A stretch of DNA of 48,334 bases from Neoroseomonas soli (GTDB lineage: Bacteria; Pseudomonadota; Alphaproteobacteria; Acetobacterales; Acetobacteraceae), in assembly GCF_018129065.1 (NCBI RefSeq), contig NZ_JAAEDM010000030.1, positions 1 to 48,334 of the forward strand. Direction: 5' to 3'. Below, in pieces: positions 17,418 to 27,124 of the stretch; position 1 is the stretch's first letter; each line of letters starts with the position of its first letter. Below the pieces are notes generated by a model. It was given only the letters and a program-made list of their open reading frames with translations, was not told the DNA's origin and ran no database searches. The translations under genes and the position numbers were made by a program.

Positions 17418-18586
17418 GCGGTCTCCCGGAACAGTTCGCGGCCGATCAGCATGCGGCGGATCTCGCTGGTGCCCGCCCCGATCTCGTAGAGCTTCGCATC
17501 ACGCAGCAGGCGCCCGGCCGCATTGTCGTTGATGTAGCCGTTGCCGCCGAGGATCTGGATGGCGTCGAGCGAAGCCTTGGTCGCCGCCTCCGCCGCGTAG
17601 AGGATCGCGCCGGCGGCGTCCTTGCGCGTGGTCCGCCCCTGGTCGCAGGCCCGCGCCACGGCATAGACGTAGGCCCGGCAGGCATTCAGCGCCGTGTACA
17701 TGTCGGCAAGCTTGGCCTGGATCAACTGGAACTCACCGATCGCCTGGCCGAACTGCCTGCGTTCATGGACATACGGCACCACCAGGTCGAGGCAGGCCTG
17801 CATGATGCCGAGCGGGCCGGCGGCAAGCACCGCGCGCTCGTAGTCGAGGCCCGACATCAGCACGCGCACGCCGCCGCCGACTTCCCCGAGGACGTTGTCC
17901 CCCGGGACTTCGCAATCCTCGAACACAAGTTCGCTCGTGGGGGAGCCGCGCATGCCAAGCTTGTCGAGCTTCTGGGCCGGGCGGAACCCCTTGAAGTCGC
18001 GCTCCACGATGAAGGCGGTGATGCCCTTCGCGCCGGCCGCGGGGTCGGTCTTGGCGTAGACCACCATCGTCTCGGCGTAGTGCGCGTTGGTGATCCACAT
18101 CTTGGTGCCGTTCAGCACATAGCGGTCGCCACGCCTGTCGGCGCGCAGCTTCATGCTCACCACATCGCTGCCGGCGCCGGGCTCGCTCATCGCCAGCGCG
18201 CCGAGATGCTCGCCGGAGATCAGCTTCGGCAGGTAGCGGCGCTTCTGGTCCTCGCTGCCGCAGCGGCGGATCTGGTTCACGCACAGGTTGGAATGCGCGC
18301 CGTAGGACAGGCCGACCGAGGCGGAGGCGCGGCTGACCTCCTCCATCGCCACGCAATGCGCAACGTAGCCCATGTTGGCGCCGCCATACTCCTCCTCCAC
18401 GGTGATGCCGTGCAGGCCGAGCGCCCCCATCTCGGGCCAGAGATGGCGCGGGAACTCGTCGGTGCGGTCGATCTCGGCGGCGATCGGGGCGATGCGCTCG
18501 GCGGCGAAGGAGCGGACGCTGTCGCGCAGCATGTCCACCTCGTCGCCGAGGCCGAAATCAAGGGTGGGGATCTGGTTTGCGGGCAT
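17414..18586 (-). CDS. ivd: Isovaleryl-CoA dehydrogenase
   Basis: This 390-aa FAD enzyme oxidises isovaleryl-CoA to 3-methylcrotonyl-CoA, the substrate of the MCC encoded just downstream. The acyl-CoA dehydrogenase motif [11 protein letters not shown] (about 132-142) is present. The isovaleryl-specific position of the catalytic base is seen as Glu250 in [15 protein letters not shown], which matches human IVD Glu254. The usual catalytic position near the C-terminus reads [12 protein letters not shown] without the canonical Glu environment. [11 protein letters not shown] and the C-terminus are also IVD-like. An alternative start codon is not needed. It lies 14 nt downstream of the acyl-CoA ligase gene. 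Confidence 0.93.
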   Translation of the reverse strand: MPANQIPTLDFGLGDEVDMLRDSVRSFAAERIAPIAAEIDRTDEFPRHLWPEMGALGLHGITVEEEYGGANMGYVAHCVAMEEVSRASASVGLSYGAHSNLCVNQIRRCGSEDQKRRYLPKLISGEHLGALAMSEPGAGSDVVSMKLRADRRGDRYVLNGTKMWITNAHYAETMVVYAKTDPAAGAKGITAFIVERDFKGFRPAQKLDKLGMRGSPTSELVFEDCEVPGDNVLGEVGGGVRVLMSGLDYERAVLAAGPLGIMQACLDLVVPYVHERRQFGQAIGEFQLIQAKLADMYTALNACRAYVYAVARACDQGRTTRKDAAGAILYAAEAATKASLDAIQILGGNGYINDNAAGRLLRDAKLYEIGAGTSEIRRMLIGRELFRETA

Positions 18587-18600
18587 TGGTCACCTCGCGG

Positions 18601-20253
18601 TCAAGGATCGCTTTCGGCCGCGTCCTTGCCAAGCGTCTTGCGCAGGACTCCACGCATCACCTTGCCGGTGGCCGTCAGGGGCAGGGTTTCGGCGAAGAGC
18701 ACGCGGCGCGGATAGAGGTGCGCCGCCAGCCGTTCCCTCACGAAAGCCTGGATCTCGGTGGCCAGGGCGGGGCCGGCCTCGATGCCGGACCGCGGGACGA
18801 CGACGGCCGTCACTTCCTCCGTGCGGACGGCGTCGGGCAGCCCGACCACGGCGGCCAGCGCGACGGCCGGATGCTTCAGCAGGCAATCCTCCACCTCACC
18901 CGGGCCGATGCGATACCCTGCGGAGGTGATGACGTCATCGTCCCGGCCCAGGAAGGTAAGGTAGCCCTCCTCGTCCACCGAACCGGTGTCACCGGTCACG
19001 AGCCAGTCGCCCCGGAACTTGGCCTCGGTCGCGGCCGGGTTGTTCCAATAGCCGAGGAACATCACGGGGTCGGGCCGCCGTATCGCGATCATTCCCGCCT
19101 CGCCCGGTTGCAGCGACGTTCCGTCGGTGCCGATGATCGCAACTTCGTGCCCGGGCACCGGGCGCCCCATTGAACCGGGCCGCACCGGCATCAGGCGGGC
19201 GCAGTTGGAAACCACGAGGTTGCACTCGGTCTGGCCGTAGAATTCATTGATGGTGAGTCCGAAGGCGGCGCGGCCCCAGTCGAGGGTTTCGGCCCCCAGC
19301 GTCTCGCCCCCGCTGCCGATGCTGCGCAGGCGGTGGCCGTAGCGCACCGGATCAGCCACCTGCCGCATCATCCGCAGCGCCGTCGGCGGCAGGAAAGCGT
19401 TCCGTACGCCGTGTTCGGCCATGATGCCGAAGGCGCGTTCCGGATCGAACTTCGCCATGCGGTGCGCCAGCACGGGCACGCCATGGAACAGGGATGGCAG
19501 CAGGACGTCGAGCAAACCGCCGATCCACGCCCAGTCCGCCGGCGTCCAGAACAGGTCGCCCGGCTGCGGGAACAGGTCCTGCGGCATCTCGACGCCCGGC
19601 AGGTGGCCGAGCAGCGTCCGGTGCGCATGCAGCGCGCCCTTCGGCGTCCCCGTCGTGCCGGAGGTATAGACGATCAGCGCCGGATCATCGGCCGCCGTGG
19701 GCGCGACCGGGCATGCGTCGCTGGCGCGCTCCGCCATCTCCCACAGGGAGAGCACGCCGGGGCGCGCACCGTCCACGTTCAGGATCACCCGCAGGTCGGC
19801 CAAACGGTCGCGGACCCCCGCCAGCCTTGCCAGGCCGAGATCGTCCGTGACGATCCCCGCGGTGCCTGAATCCCGGAGACGGAATTCGAGCGCATCCGGA
19901 CCGAAGAGTTGGAACAGTGGCACCGCGATCGCGCCCAACCGGTAGATCGCCAGATGCGCCAGGACAGCCTCGGGCCCCTGCGGCAGGAGGACCGCCACGC
20001 GCTCGCCGCGGCCGATACCCTGGGCCTTCAGCACATTCGCGAAGCGCGCGGAGGCCGAGCGCAGCGCATCGAAGGTGATCCGCTGCGTGCTCCCGTCCGC
20101 CGGAAGATGGATCAGCGCCACCCGTCCGCTGCCATCGGCCCAGCGGTCGCAACAGGCCTCGGCGATGTTGAAGGCGGCGGGAACCGTCCAGCGGAAGCGC
20201 CGGACGAGTTCCTCATAGCTGGCCGCCTCCGGCAGCAGCGCGCCGGTCTTCAT
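18601..20253 (-). CDS. AMP-forming acyl-CoA synthetase (short/medium-chain type)
   Basis: This 550-aa adenylate-forming ligase converts a carboxylic acid, ATP and CoA to acyl-CoA. Visible motifs are the P-loop-like IVYTSGTTGTPKGALH (about 193-207), the adenine motif INEFYGQTECN, WLVTGDTG, and the hinge FLGRDDDVITSAGYRIGPGEVE. The C-terminal PLTATGKVMRGVLRK carries the conserved lysine. It resembles AcsA/medium-chain ligases. Given its place between a Liv-type transporter and isovaleryl-CoA dehydrogenase, isovalerate or another branched short acid is a likely substrate. Acetoacetate activation is an alternative, as in some leucine catabolic clusters. Its ATG overlaps the livF stop by 4 nt. Confidence 0.88.
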   Translation of the reverse strand: MKTGALLPEAASYEELVRRFRWTVPAAFNIAEACCDRWADGSGRVALIHLPADGSTQRITFDALRSASARFANVLKAQGIGRGERVAVLLPQGPEAVLAHLAIYRLGAIAVPLFQLFGPDALEFRLRDSGTAGIVTDDLGLARLAGVRDRLADLRVILNVDGARPGVLSLWEMAERASDACPVAPTAADDPALIVYTSGTTGTPKGALHAHRTLLGHLPGVEMPQDLFPQPGDLFWTPADWAWIGGLLDVLLPSLFHGVPVLAHRMAKFDPERAFGIMAEHGVRNAFLPPTALRMMRQVADPVRYGHRLRSIGSGGETLGAETLDWGRAAFGLTINEFYGQTECNLVVSNCARLMPVRPGSMGRPVPGHEVAIIGTDGTSLQPGEAGMIAIRRPDPVMFLGYWNNPAATEAKFRGDWLVTGDTGSVDEEGYLTFLGRDDDVITSAGYRIGPGEVEDCLLKHPAVALAAVVGLPDAVRTEEVTAVVVPRSGIEAGPALATEIQAFVRERLAAHLYPRRVLFAETLPLTATGKVMRGVLRKTLGKDAAESDP

Positions 20254-21086
20254 AGCCAGCGCTTCCGGCGCTTGTAGGATTTCAGGTTGCGGAATGACTT
20301 CCGTTCGGCCCCGTGGCCACCGAGGTAGAATTCCTTGACGTCCTCGTTCTCGGCCAGCGCGGCGGCGGTGCCGTCCAGCACGACCTTCCCCTGTTCCATC
20401 ACGTAGCCATAGGACGCGACGGACAGCGCCATGCGCGCATTCTGCTCGACCAGCAGGATGGTGATGCCGAGATCGCGGTTCAGCTGCCGGATGATGCCGA
20501 AGACCTCCTTCACCAGGAGGGGAGACAGGCCCATGGACGGTTCGTCCATGAGGATCAGTTTCGGCCGCGCCATCAGCGCGCGGCCGATGGCGAGCATCTG
20601 CTGCTCGCCACCGGAGAGATAGCCGGCCAGTCCCGTCCTCTCCCGCAGACGCGGGAAGTAGCCGTAGACCATATCGATGTCGCGCCGCACCTCGTTGTCG
20701 CTGCGGGTGAAGGCGCCGAGACGCAGATTCTCCAGGCAGGTCATGTCGGCGATGATCCGCCGTCCCTCCATCACCTGGAAGATGCCCCGCCGCACGATGC
20801 GGTCGGGGTCGATCCCGTTCAGCCGCTCGCCGCCGAACAGGATGTCGCCGCGCGTGACCTCTCCTTCCTCGGTCTTCAGGAGGCCGGAGATCGCCTTCAG
20901 CGTGGTCGACTTTCCCGCGCCGTTGGCGCCGAGCAGGGCGACGATCTCGCCCTTCGGCACCATGAGCGAGAGGCCGCGCAGGACGAGGATGACCTCGCTG
21001 TAGACCACCTCGATGTTCTTCACCTCGAGGAGGGGCGCGGCGGTCTCCCGCCGCGTCCCGGACTGCTGCGCGGCCGCCTCTGACAT
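20250..21086 (-). CDS. livF: Branched-chain amino acid-type ABC transporter, ATPase LivF
   Basis: This 278-aa ATP-binding subunit energises the permease. Walker A GANGAGKST is at 53-61, the signature LSGGEQQ at 157-163 and Walker B LILMDE at 177-182. VEQNARMALSVASYGYVMEQG is the LivF-type C-terminal region. The basic tail ends SYKRRKRWL, a feature I associate with LivF proteins from operons that also encode an acyl-CoA ligase. A longer open frame reaches 21890, but the ATG at 21086 shares its A with the stop codon of the binding protein (TGATG). The extension would only re-read that gene in another frame. Confidence 0.9.
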   Translation of the reverse strand: MSEAAAQQSGTRRETAAPLLEVKNIEVVYSEVILVLRGLSLMVPKGEIVALLGANGAGKSTTLKAISGLLKTEEGEVTRGDILFGGERLNGIDPDRIVRRGIFQVMEGRRIIADMTCLENLRLGAFTRSDNEVRRDIDMVYGYFPRLRERTGLAGYLSGGEQQMLAIGRALMARPKLILMDEPSMGLSPLLVKEVFGIIRQLNRDLGITILLVEQNARMALSVASYGYVMEQGKVVLDGTAAALAENEDVKEFYLGGHGAERKSFRNLKSYKRRKRWL

Positions 21087-22372
21087 CACCAGCCCAGCCA
21101 GTCGGCGCGGCGGGGCAGTTCGACGGTGGTGACGGGCTGGAGCGACATCGTCCCTGCCGCCATCAACTCCTGCAGCGAGCCCTGTGCCGTGTTGCCGGTC
21201 ACACGCGCGCGGTACAGCGCCACGCGCAGCGTCCCGCGATGATCGTTGGCGGCGAAGTTGGAGGGCTCGCAGACACCCTGGAAGCCGGCCGGCACCCAGT
21301 CGCGCCGCGCATAGAAACCATCGCGGATGCGCTCCCCCGTCACCTGGCCGCCATTCGCCGCGGCGGTCTCCATCGCCTCGACCATCAGCATCGCGCCACA
21401 GATGCCCGCCAGGTAGTGCACGGGGCGATAGGCGTTGCCCGTTTGATCGGACACGCGACTGATGGCGCGCACGGCCTCCATGCCTGGCCCAGTACCGCCC
21501 CACACGGCGCCGGTGCGCACCGGGAAGACGACGCCGTCGGCCGCAGTGCCGGCCGCCTTCATGGCGTTCTCGTCCATGCCCCACACATTGCCGAGGAACT
21601 GCACCTGCACGCCGACCGTCTGGCAGGCGCGCAGCACGGAGATGTTCGATCCGGCCGTATTCCCCAGATAGGCATAATTCGCGCCCTGGTTCTTCAGCGT
21701 CAGGCACTGCGCCGTGTAGTCGCCCGGCGTCAGCGCGAACTGGATCGCGGGCAGGACCTCGAAGCCGAGCTCGCGGGCCAGCGCCTCCCCGGCCTCCTTG
21801 GGGCTGTTCGGGTAGGGATGGTTGGCCCCCATGTGGACATAGCGCGGCCTGCCCTGCTGGCCCCGCGCGCGCCAGTCCTCCGCTGCCCATTGCAGCATGG
21901 CGCGCACGCCGTCGGAGTAGGACGGGCCATAGAAGAAGTTGAACGGAGCGGCCTCCACCCCCTGCCGGCGAGAGGTGCCCGCCGCGTCCGTGAGCGCGGC
22001 GGAATAGGATGCCGAGATATAGGGAATGCGATCCCGCGTGACGAAGCGCACCAGCGCCTCCGTATCCGCCGTCCCCCAGCCCTGGATGGCGACGACGCGC
22101 TCGCGCTGCGCCCAGGACTGGTATTGGCTGACCGCGCGCGGCGCCTGGTAGCCATAGTCGAAGCCCGAGACGGCAAGGCGCCTTGCCGCCACGCCGTTGC
22201 GCGTCTGGTTCACCCAGGCGAGTGCGTCGGCCACGCCCTGACCGTAGGGCACGCCGACATCGGAGGTCGGCCCGGAATTGTCCATGAGCTGGCCGACCGG
22301 GATCGGCGCCTGGGCGAAGGCCGGCATTGCGGCGACCAGTGCCCCGGCGAGCAGCGGCAGCGAAACCCTCAT
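21086..22372 (-). CDS. ABC transporter periplasmic substrate-binding protein (Leu/Ile/Val-binding family)
   Basis: This 428-aa protein is exported: the signal peptide MRVSLPLLAGALVAAMPAFAQA is cut around residue 22. The mature part begins PIPVGQLMDNSGPTSDVG, typical of Periplasmic_Binding_Protein_6 ligand receptors (LivK-like type I fold), and about 400 residues is usual. Cys residues at AQCLTLK and RACQTVG and near the C-terminus could pair. It is placed between livM and livF. The ligand is not known. The rest of the operon suggests leucine, isovalerate or a related branched acid. The gap of 40 nt to livM is the largest in the operon. Confidence 0.88.
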   Translation of the reverse strand: MRVSLPLLAGALVAAMPAFAQAPIPVGQLMDNSGPTSDVGVPYGQGVADALAWVNQTRNGVAARRLAVSGFDYGYQAPRAVSQYQSWAQRERVVAIQGWGTADTEALVRFVTRDRIPYISASYSAALTDAAGTSRRQGVEAAPFNFFYGPSYSDGVRAMLQWAAEDWRARGQQGRPRYVHMGANHPYPNSPKEAGEALARELGFEVLPAIQFALTPGDYTAQCLTLKNQGANYAYLGNTAGSNISVLRACQTVGVQVQFLGNVWGMDENAMKAAGTAADGVVFPVRTGAVWGGTGPGMEAVRAISRVSDQTGNAYRPVHYLAGICGAMLMVEAMETAAANGGQVTGERIRDGFYARRDWVPAGFQGVCEPSNFAANDHRGTLRVALYRARVTGNTAQGSLQELMAAGTMSLQPVTTVELPRRADWLGW

Positions 22373-22412
22373 CTCAATCTCCTCCTTGCGTTATGCGGGC
22401 CGTTGGCCGGCC

Positions 22413-23477
22413 TCAGTGTGAGAACGGGTAGAGCTTCCAATAGGCCTTGATCATCTTCCAGCGATGCGCGAGCCCGTCGGGTTCGAAGACCAGGAACAGG
22501 ATGATGACCGCGCCGATCGCCATCTCCCGCAGGAAGGAGATCGAGGCGCCGAGACGCAGGGCGCGGTCGATCGCCCCACCGGCCAGCAGGTCTGCGCCTG
22601 CCTGCACCACCTCCGGCAGCAGGACCATGAAGGCCGCGCCCATCATGCTGCCCATGATCGATCCCAGCCCGCCGATGATGATCATGGCGAGGAACTGGAT
22701 CGAGTAGAGGATGTTGAACGCCTCCACGCTGACGAAGAGCAGGTAGTGCGCGTAGAGCGCCCCCCCGATCCCCGCGTAGAAGGAGGCGATGCCGAAGGAG
22801 AGGGTGCGGTAGTAGGCGAGATTGATGCCCATCACCTCGGCCGAGAGGTAGTGGTCGCGCACCGCGATCAGCGCGCGGCCGTCGCGCGTGCGCATCAGGT
22901 TCGCGGCAGCCGCGAACAGGACGACGACATGGGCCAGGACGATGTAGAAATACGTCTCCTCCCGGTCGAAGCGCAGGCCGAACAGCTCGTATGGTTCCGT
23001 GACGCGCCCCGCGACGCCGCCCGAGAACCAGCGCGCGCGGGCGAAGAAATCCTCGAGGATGAACTGCGCGGCCAGGGTCGCGATCGCCAGGTAGAGCCCC
23101 TTCAGCCGTGCCGCCGGCGCGCCGAAGACGAGGCCGACCACCGCCGTCATCAACCCCGCCCCCCAGATGGCGAGCGGCACGGGAACGTGGTGCTCGACCA
23201 GCAGCGCCGAGGAGAAGGCGCCGAAGCCGAAGAAGGCCGCGTGCCCGATCGAGATCTGCCCCGTGAAGCCGACCAGGATGTTCAACCCGAGAGCCGCAAT
23301 GGCACTGAAGCCGATGGTGATGAGCAGGCCAAGCTCATACCGTCCGAAGACCGCCGGCGCGGCGCACAGGAGGATCAGCCCCGCAAGCATCGCAAGTCGC
23401 GATCCACGCGTCGGGAAGATGGTCGTATCGGCGCGGTAGGAAGTTCGGAAATCCCCCGCGGGGACCATGGAGGTCAT
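22413..23477 (-). CDS. livM: Branched-chain amino acid-type ABC permease LivM
   Basis: This 354-aa inner-membrane permease has about ten hydrophobic helices. The conserved LivM segment GFTGQISIGHAAFFGFGAF lies in the first third. A cytoplasmic EAA-like loop (TRDGRALIAVRDHYLSAEVMGINLAYYRT, in two parts) contacts the ATPases. The first 25 residues are hydrophilic and may be cytoplasmic. The C-terminus ends WKMIKAYWKLYPFSH. It starts 7 nt after livH and pairs with LivH to form the channel. Confidence 0.92.
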   Translation of the reverse strand: MTSMVPAGDFRTSYRADTTIFPTRGSRLAMLAGLILLCAAPAVFGRYELGLLITIGFSAIAALGLNILVGFTGQISIGHAAFFGFGAFSSALLVEHHVPVPLAIWGAGLMTAVVGLVFGAPAARLKGLYLAIATLAAQFILEDFFARARWFSGGVAGRVTEPYELFGLRFDREETYFYIVLAHVVVLFAAAANLMRTRDGRALIAVRDHYLSAEVMGINLAYYRTLSFGIASFYAGIGGALYAHYLLFVSVEAFNILYSIQFLAMIIIGGLGSIMGSMMGAAFMVLLPEVVQAGADLLAGGAIDRALRLGASISFLREMAIGAVIILFLVFEPDGLAHRWKMIKAYWKLYPFSH

Positions 23478-23484
23478 CGCGCCG

Positions 23485-24378
23485 TCAGACCCGCTCGATG
23501 TTGCGCGTGCCGAACAGGCCGTAAGGCTTGATCAGCAGGATCAGGATGAGGGCATAGAACGGGGCGATCTGGTACATGTTTCCCCAGTTCAGCCATTCCG
23601 CATCGACATACTGCGCGACGTTCTCGAGCACGCCGACGATCAGTCCGCCGAGCACCGCGCCGACGACGGAATCGAGTCCGCCCAGGATGACCGCCGGGAA
23701 CACCTTGATGCCGTAAAAGGAGAGCGCCGAGGATACGCCGTTCACCACGCCCACCACCACGCCGGCCACGGCGGAGACGACCGCGGAGATGGCCCAGGAC
23801 ATGGCGAAGACCCGCGGGACCGAGACGCCGAGCGACTGCGCGACCTGCTGGTCGAACGCCGTCGCCCGCATCGCCAGGCCGTGCTTCGAATAGGTGAAGA
23901 ACCACCAGAAGCCGAGCATGATCAGCGCCGAGACGACGAGGCTCGCCAGATAGACCGTCTGCACCTCCAGCCCCAGCACACGCATGCGGTCCGCGGTGAA
24001 GATCGGCGGGAAGGGCTGCGCGAAGACACCGAACATCCACTTCATCAGCGCCTGGAAGAAGATCGACAGCCCGACGGTTGCCATGATGACGCTGATCACC
24101 GGCTCGCCGATCAGCGGCCGCAATACGATCACCTGCAGCAGCACGCCGAAGATCGTCATGAAGGCCAGTGTCACCAGGAAGCCTGCCCAGAAGGGCAGCT
24201 GCCAGGCGGTCAACAGCCACCAGCAGACCCAGGCGCCAACCAGGAGGAACTCGCCCTGCGCGAAGTTCACCACCTGGGAAGCCTTGTAGATGAGCACGAA
24301 GGACATCGCGACGACGCCGTAGAGCGCGCCGACGATCAGCCCGTTCAGCACAAGTTGGAAGAGCAGGGGCGCGTCCAT
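23485..24378 (-). CDS. livH: Branched-chain amino acid-type ABC permease LivH
   Basis: This 297-aa integral membrane protein has eight or so hydrophobic segments. The family start LNGLIVGALYGVVAMSFVLIYKASQVVNFAQGEF (in two conserved pieces) and the coupling loop KHGLAMRATAFDQQVAQSLGV identify it as LivH. It forms the heterodimeric permease with LivM. The start codon directly abuts the stop of the upstream acyl-CoA ligase (24378/24379). The ligase thus sits inside the transporter operon, a layout seen in several alphaproteobacterial carboxylic-acid uptake loci. Confidence 0.92.
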   Translation of the reverse strand: MDAPLLFQLVLNGLIVGALYGVVAMSFVLIYKASQVVNFAQGEFLLVGAWVCWWLLTAWQLPFWAGFLVTLAFMTIFGVLLQVIVLRPLIGEPVISVIMATVGLSIFFQALMKWMFGVFAQPFPPIFTADRMRVLGLEVQTVYLASLVVSALIMLGFWWFFTYSKHGLAMRATAFDQQVAQSLGVSVPRVFAMSWAISAVVSAVAGVVVGVVNGVSSALSFYGIKVFPAVILGGLDSVVGAVLGGLIVGVLENVAQYVDAEWLNWGNMYQIAPFYALILILLIKPYGLFGTRNIERV

Positions 24379-26292
24379 TCAGGTCCTCTCTGCGCCGGCC
24401 GGCACGGGTTGCGGAGCGGCGCCTTCCATCCGGACGACGCGCAGGACGGTGCGGATCCGCTGCTTCGTGCCGTCCTGGAAGGCGATCGTCGTATCGACCG
24501 GGATGGCTTCATCCCCCGCATAGATCGCGTCGATGATGTTCCCGTATTTCTGGTTGATCACGCCGCGACGGACCTTGCGCGTGCGCGTCAGTTCCTCGTC
24601 GTCGGCATCGAGTTCCTTGTAGAGCAGGATGAAGTCATGGATGCGCTGCGCCTCGGGGAGCGTGGCGTTCACCTGCGCCACCTCGTCGCGGATCTTGGCA
24701 AGGACCTCCGGTCGCGCCGAGAGGTCGGAATAGGTCGTGAAGGCGATGCGGTTGCGCTCCGCCCATTTGCTGACGATCGGGAAGCGGATGCAGATGATGG
24801 CCGCGAGATGCGGCCGCTGGTCGCCGAGGACGACCGCCTCGGCGACGAAGGGGCTGAACTTCAGCTTGTTCTCGATGTATTGAGGCGAGAAGCGCGAGCC
24901 ACCCGAGGTCGTCGCGATGTCCTTCACGCGATCGATGACGACGAGTTGCCCCCTACGGTCGAAGAAGCCCGCATCGCCCGTGTGCAGCCAGCCGTCTCGC
25001 AGGTCCGCGCTCTCCGTCGTGCCGAAATAGCCAGCGAAGATGTTGGGGTGCCGGACCACGATCTCGCCGACGCCGTTCTGGTCCGGCTCGTCGACGCGCA
25101 GCGCGATGCCTTCGTCGAAGGGTACGCCGACGGTATCGAAATCCACATCGTCGGGACGGTGCGTCGTGTAGGCGCCGAGCGCCTCGGTCTGGCCGTAGAT
25201 CTGGCGCAGCGGCACCCCCATGGCCTGGAAGAACCGGAAGGTGTCCGGCCCGAGGGCCGCGCCGCCGGTGACGGCGGAGCGTAGGTTGGTGAAACCGAGC
25301 CGGTCGCGCAATGCGCGGAACAGCACTTGCTCGGCGAGCAATGAACGCTTGCCCTCCTCCAGCGCAGCGAGCCCCTTCTCCACCCCGAGGGCAAAGAGCT
25401 TCTGCTTCAGCGGCGAGGCATCCATCACCTTCGCCCGCACATCGGCGGCGATCTGTTCCCACATGCGCGGCGCCAGCAGCACGAAGGTCGGTGCGATCTC
25501 GCGGAAATCGGCCATCATCGTCTCGGGTTCCTCGACGAAGTTGACCTTCATGCGCGTCAGCAGGTTCCAGCCCAGGGCATAGATCTGCTCCATGATCCAG
25601 GGCAGCGGCAGGACCGAGACGTATTCGTCCTCCGGCCCCTTGGGATCGGCCTTCAGGTAGCTCTCGCAGTGCCGGATCAGCGCACGGCTCTGCAGCATCG
25701 CCAGCTTGGGGCGCGCCGTGGTGCCGGAGGTGGTGCAGAGCACCGCGACCTCCTCTGGATCCTGCGCCGCCAGCAGCGCGTCGAAATCCGCAGGGTCCTC
25801 AGACGCGCCGATCTTCACCAGCGCCTCGGTCGACATCAGCCGCGGGTCCTCGTGCTTCCGCATGCCGCGCGGGTCGCTGTAGATGATGCGCCCCAGGTTC
25901 GGCAGCCGGTCGGAGGCACCGAGCAGCTTGTCCACCTGCTCCTCGTCCTCGGCGAAGACGACGCTCGCGCCGCTGTGGCCGAGCAGGTAGGCCACTTCCT
26001 CCTCCAGCGCGTCGCGGTACACACCGAGACTGCGGCAGCCGATGGCATGGGCCGCGATCTCGCCCATCACCCAGTCGGGCCGGTTGTCGCCGACCAGTGC
26101 GATCACCTCCCCCCGCTGGACGCCGAGGCGCCGGAGGCCGAGGGCGAAATGGCGCGTGCGTGCGTAGTAGTCGCTCCAAGTGAAGCTGCGCCAGATTCCG
26201 AAATGCTTCTCCCGCAGCGCGATCTCCGCGCCGTGATGCCGGGCATTGTGCGCGAGCAGGCGCGGCAGCGTGTCCCGCGGCGGTTCGTTCAC
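24379..26292 (-). CDS. Long-chain-type acyl-CoA ligase (FadD-like) embedded in the Liv operon
   Basis: This 637-aa AMP-forming ligase has the A3 motif TTSGTTARPKLAM (about 187-199), the adenine motif YGQTEALGAYTTH, GWLHTGDAGFFD, and a long C-terminal insert typical of long-chain ligases. A helical segment with DDEELTRTRKVRRG replaces the usual short hinge. A longer open frame reaches 26475. The GTG at 26292 gives a protein starting MNEPPRDTLP that overlaps the livG stop by 4 nt (GTGA), in line with the rest of the operon. Substrate is unknown. The position between livG and livH suggests vectorial activation of the imported acid to trap it as a CoA ester. Confidence 0.87.
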   Translation of the reverse strand: MNEPPRDTLPRLLAHNARHHGAEIALREKHFGIWRSFTWSDYYARTRHFALGLRRLGVQRGEVIALVGDNRPDWVMGEIAAHAIGCRSLGVYRDALEEEVAYLLGHSGASVVFAEDEEQVDKLLGASDRLPNLGRIIYSDPRGMRKHEDPRLMSTEALVKIGASEDPADFDALLAAQDPEEVAVLCTTSGTTARPKLAMLQSRALIRHCESYLKADPKGPEDEYVSVLPLPWIMEQIYALGWNLLTRMKVNFVEEPETMMADFREIAPTFVLLAPRMWEQIAADVRAKVMDASPLKQKLFALGVEKGLAALEEGKRSLLAEQVLFRALRDRLGFTNLRSAVTGGAALGPDTFRFFQAMGVPLRQIYGQTEALGAYTTHRPDDVDFDTVGVPFDEGIALRVDEPDQNGVGEIVVRHPNIFAGYFGTTESADLRDGWLHTGDAGFFDRRGQLVVIDRVKDIATTSGGSRFSPQYIENKLKFSPFVAEAVVLGDQRPHLAAIICIRFPIVSKWAERNRIAFTTYSDLSARPEVLAKIRDEVAQVNATLPEAQRIHDFILLYKELDADDEELTRTRKVRRGVINQKYGNIIDAIYAGDEAIPVDTTIAFQDGTKQRIRTVLRVVRMEGAAPQPVPAGAERT

Positions 26293-27089
26293 GCAACGCG
26301 CTCCACGGGCTCGTCCGCCTCGCCGAGATAGGCGCGCCTCACATGCTCGTCCGCCAGCACCACCTCCGGTGTGCCGTCGGCGATCCTCCGCCCGAAATCG
26401 AGCACCATGATGCGATGGGAAATGTCCATCACCACGCCCATGTCGTGCTCGATCATGAGCACGGTCATCCCCCATTCCTCGTTCAGGTCGATGATGAAGC
26501 GGGCCATGTCCTCCTTCTCCTCGAGGTTCATGCCGGCCATCGGCTCGTCGAGGAGGATCAGCTTCGGCCGCAGCGCGATCGCGCGCGCCAGTTCGACGCG
26601 CTTGCGCAGCCCGTAGGAGAGCGTGCCGGCCGTCGCCTTCCGGATGTGCTGGATCTCGAGGAAGTCGATGATCTGCTCGACCTCCCGGCGGTGCTCCAGT
26701 TCTTCCCTCTGCGCGCCGCCCAGCCAGTAGGCCATGCCGCGCAGCAGGCCGGATTTCAGCAGGTGGTGCCGCCCGACCATGATGTTGTCGAGCACTGTCA
26801 TGTGCCCAAACAACGCCAGGTTCTGGAAAGTGCGCCCGATGCCGAGCGCGGCCCGCCGGCTGGTCCCCGTCCGCGTGACGTCCTGCCCGTCGAACAGGAT
26901 CCGCCCCTCGGTCGGCCTGTAGCGTCCGGATACGCAGTTCACCATCGAGGTCTTGCCGGCCCCGTTCGGGCCGATGATCGAGAAGATCTCGCCGCCACGC
27001 ACGGCGAAGGAGACGTCGGTCAGCGCCCGCACGCCGCCGAAGCGCAGGCTGACGCGTTCAGCCTCCAGGATTGGCGGCCCTGCCACCAC
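26289..27089 (-). CDS. livG: Branched-chain amino acid-type ABC transporter, ATPase LivG
   Basis: This 266-aa ATPase has Walker A GPNGAGKTS (40-48), the LivG-type signature LSYGLRKRVELA (from 156) and Walker B LILLDE (176-181), followed by MIEHDMGVVMDISHRIMVLD. The start is GTG: two GTG codons are adjacent (27089 and 27086). The GGAG at 27093-27096 is better spaced for the second, so the protein may be one residue shorter. It is the first gene of the operon that runs to mccA. A candidate promoter lies at 27125-27154. Confidence 0.92.
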   Translation of the reverse strand: MVAGPPILEAERVSLRFGGVRALTDVSFAVRGGEIFSIIGPNGAGKTSMVNCVSGRYRPTEGRILFDGQDVTRTGTSRRAALGIGRTFQNLALFGHMTVLDNIMVGRHHLLKSGLLRGMAYWLGGAQREELEHRREVEQIIDFLEIQHIRKATAGTLSYGLRKRVELARAIALRPKLILLDEPMAGMNLEEKEDMARFIIDLNEEWGMTVLMIEHDMGVVMDISHRIMVLDFGRRIADGTPEVVLADEHVRRAYLGEADEPVERVA

Positions 27090-27124
27090 GTCTCCATTCC
27101 CCCCAACTCGTCTTGTTGGAGGAA

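Noticed and set aside
21087..21890. Upstream extension of the livF frame
   Set aside because: It overlaps the binding-protein gene in another frame; the ATPase family begins just after the TGATG junction.
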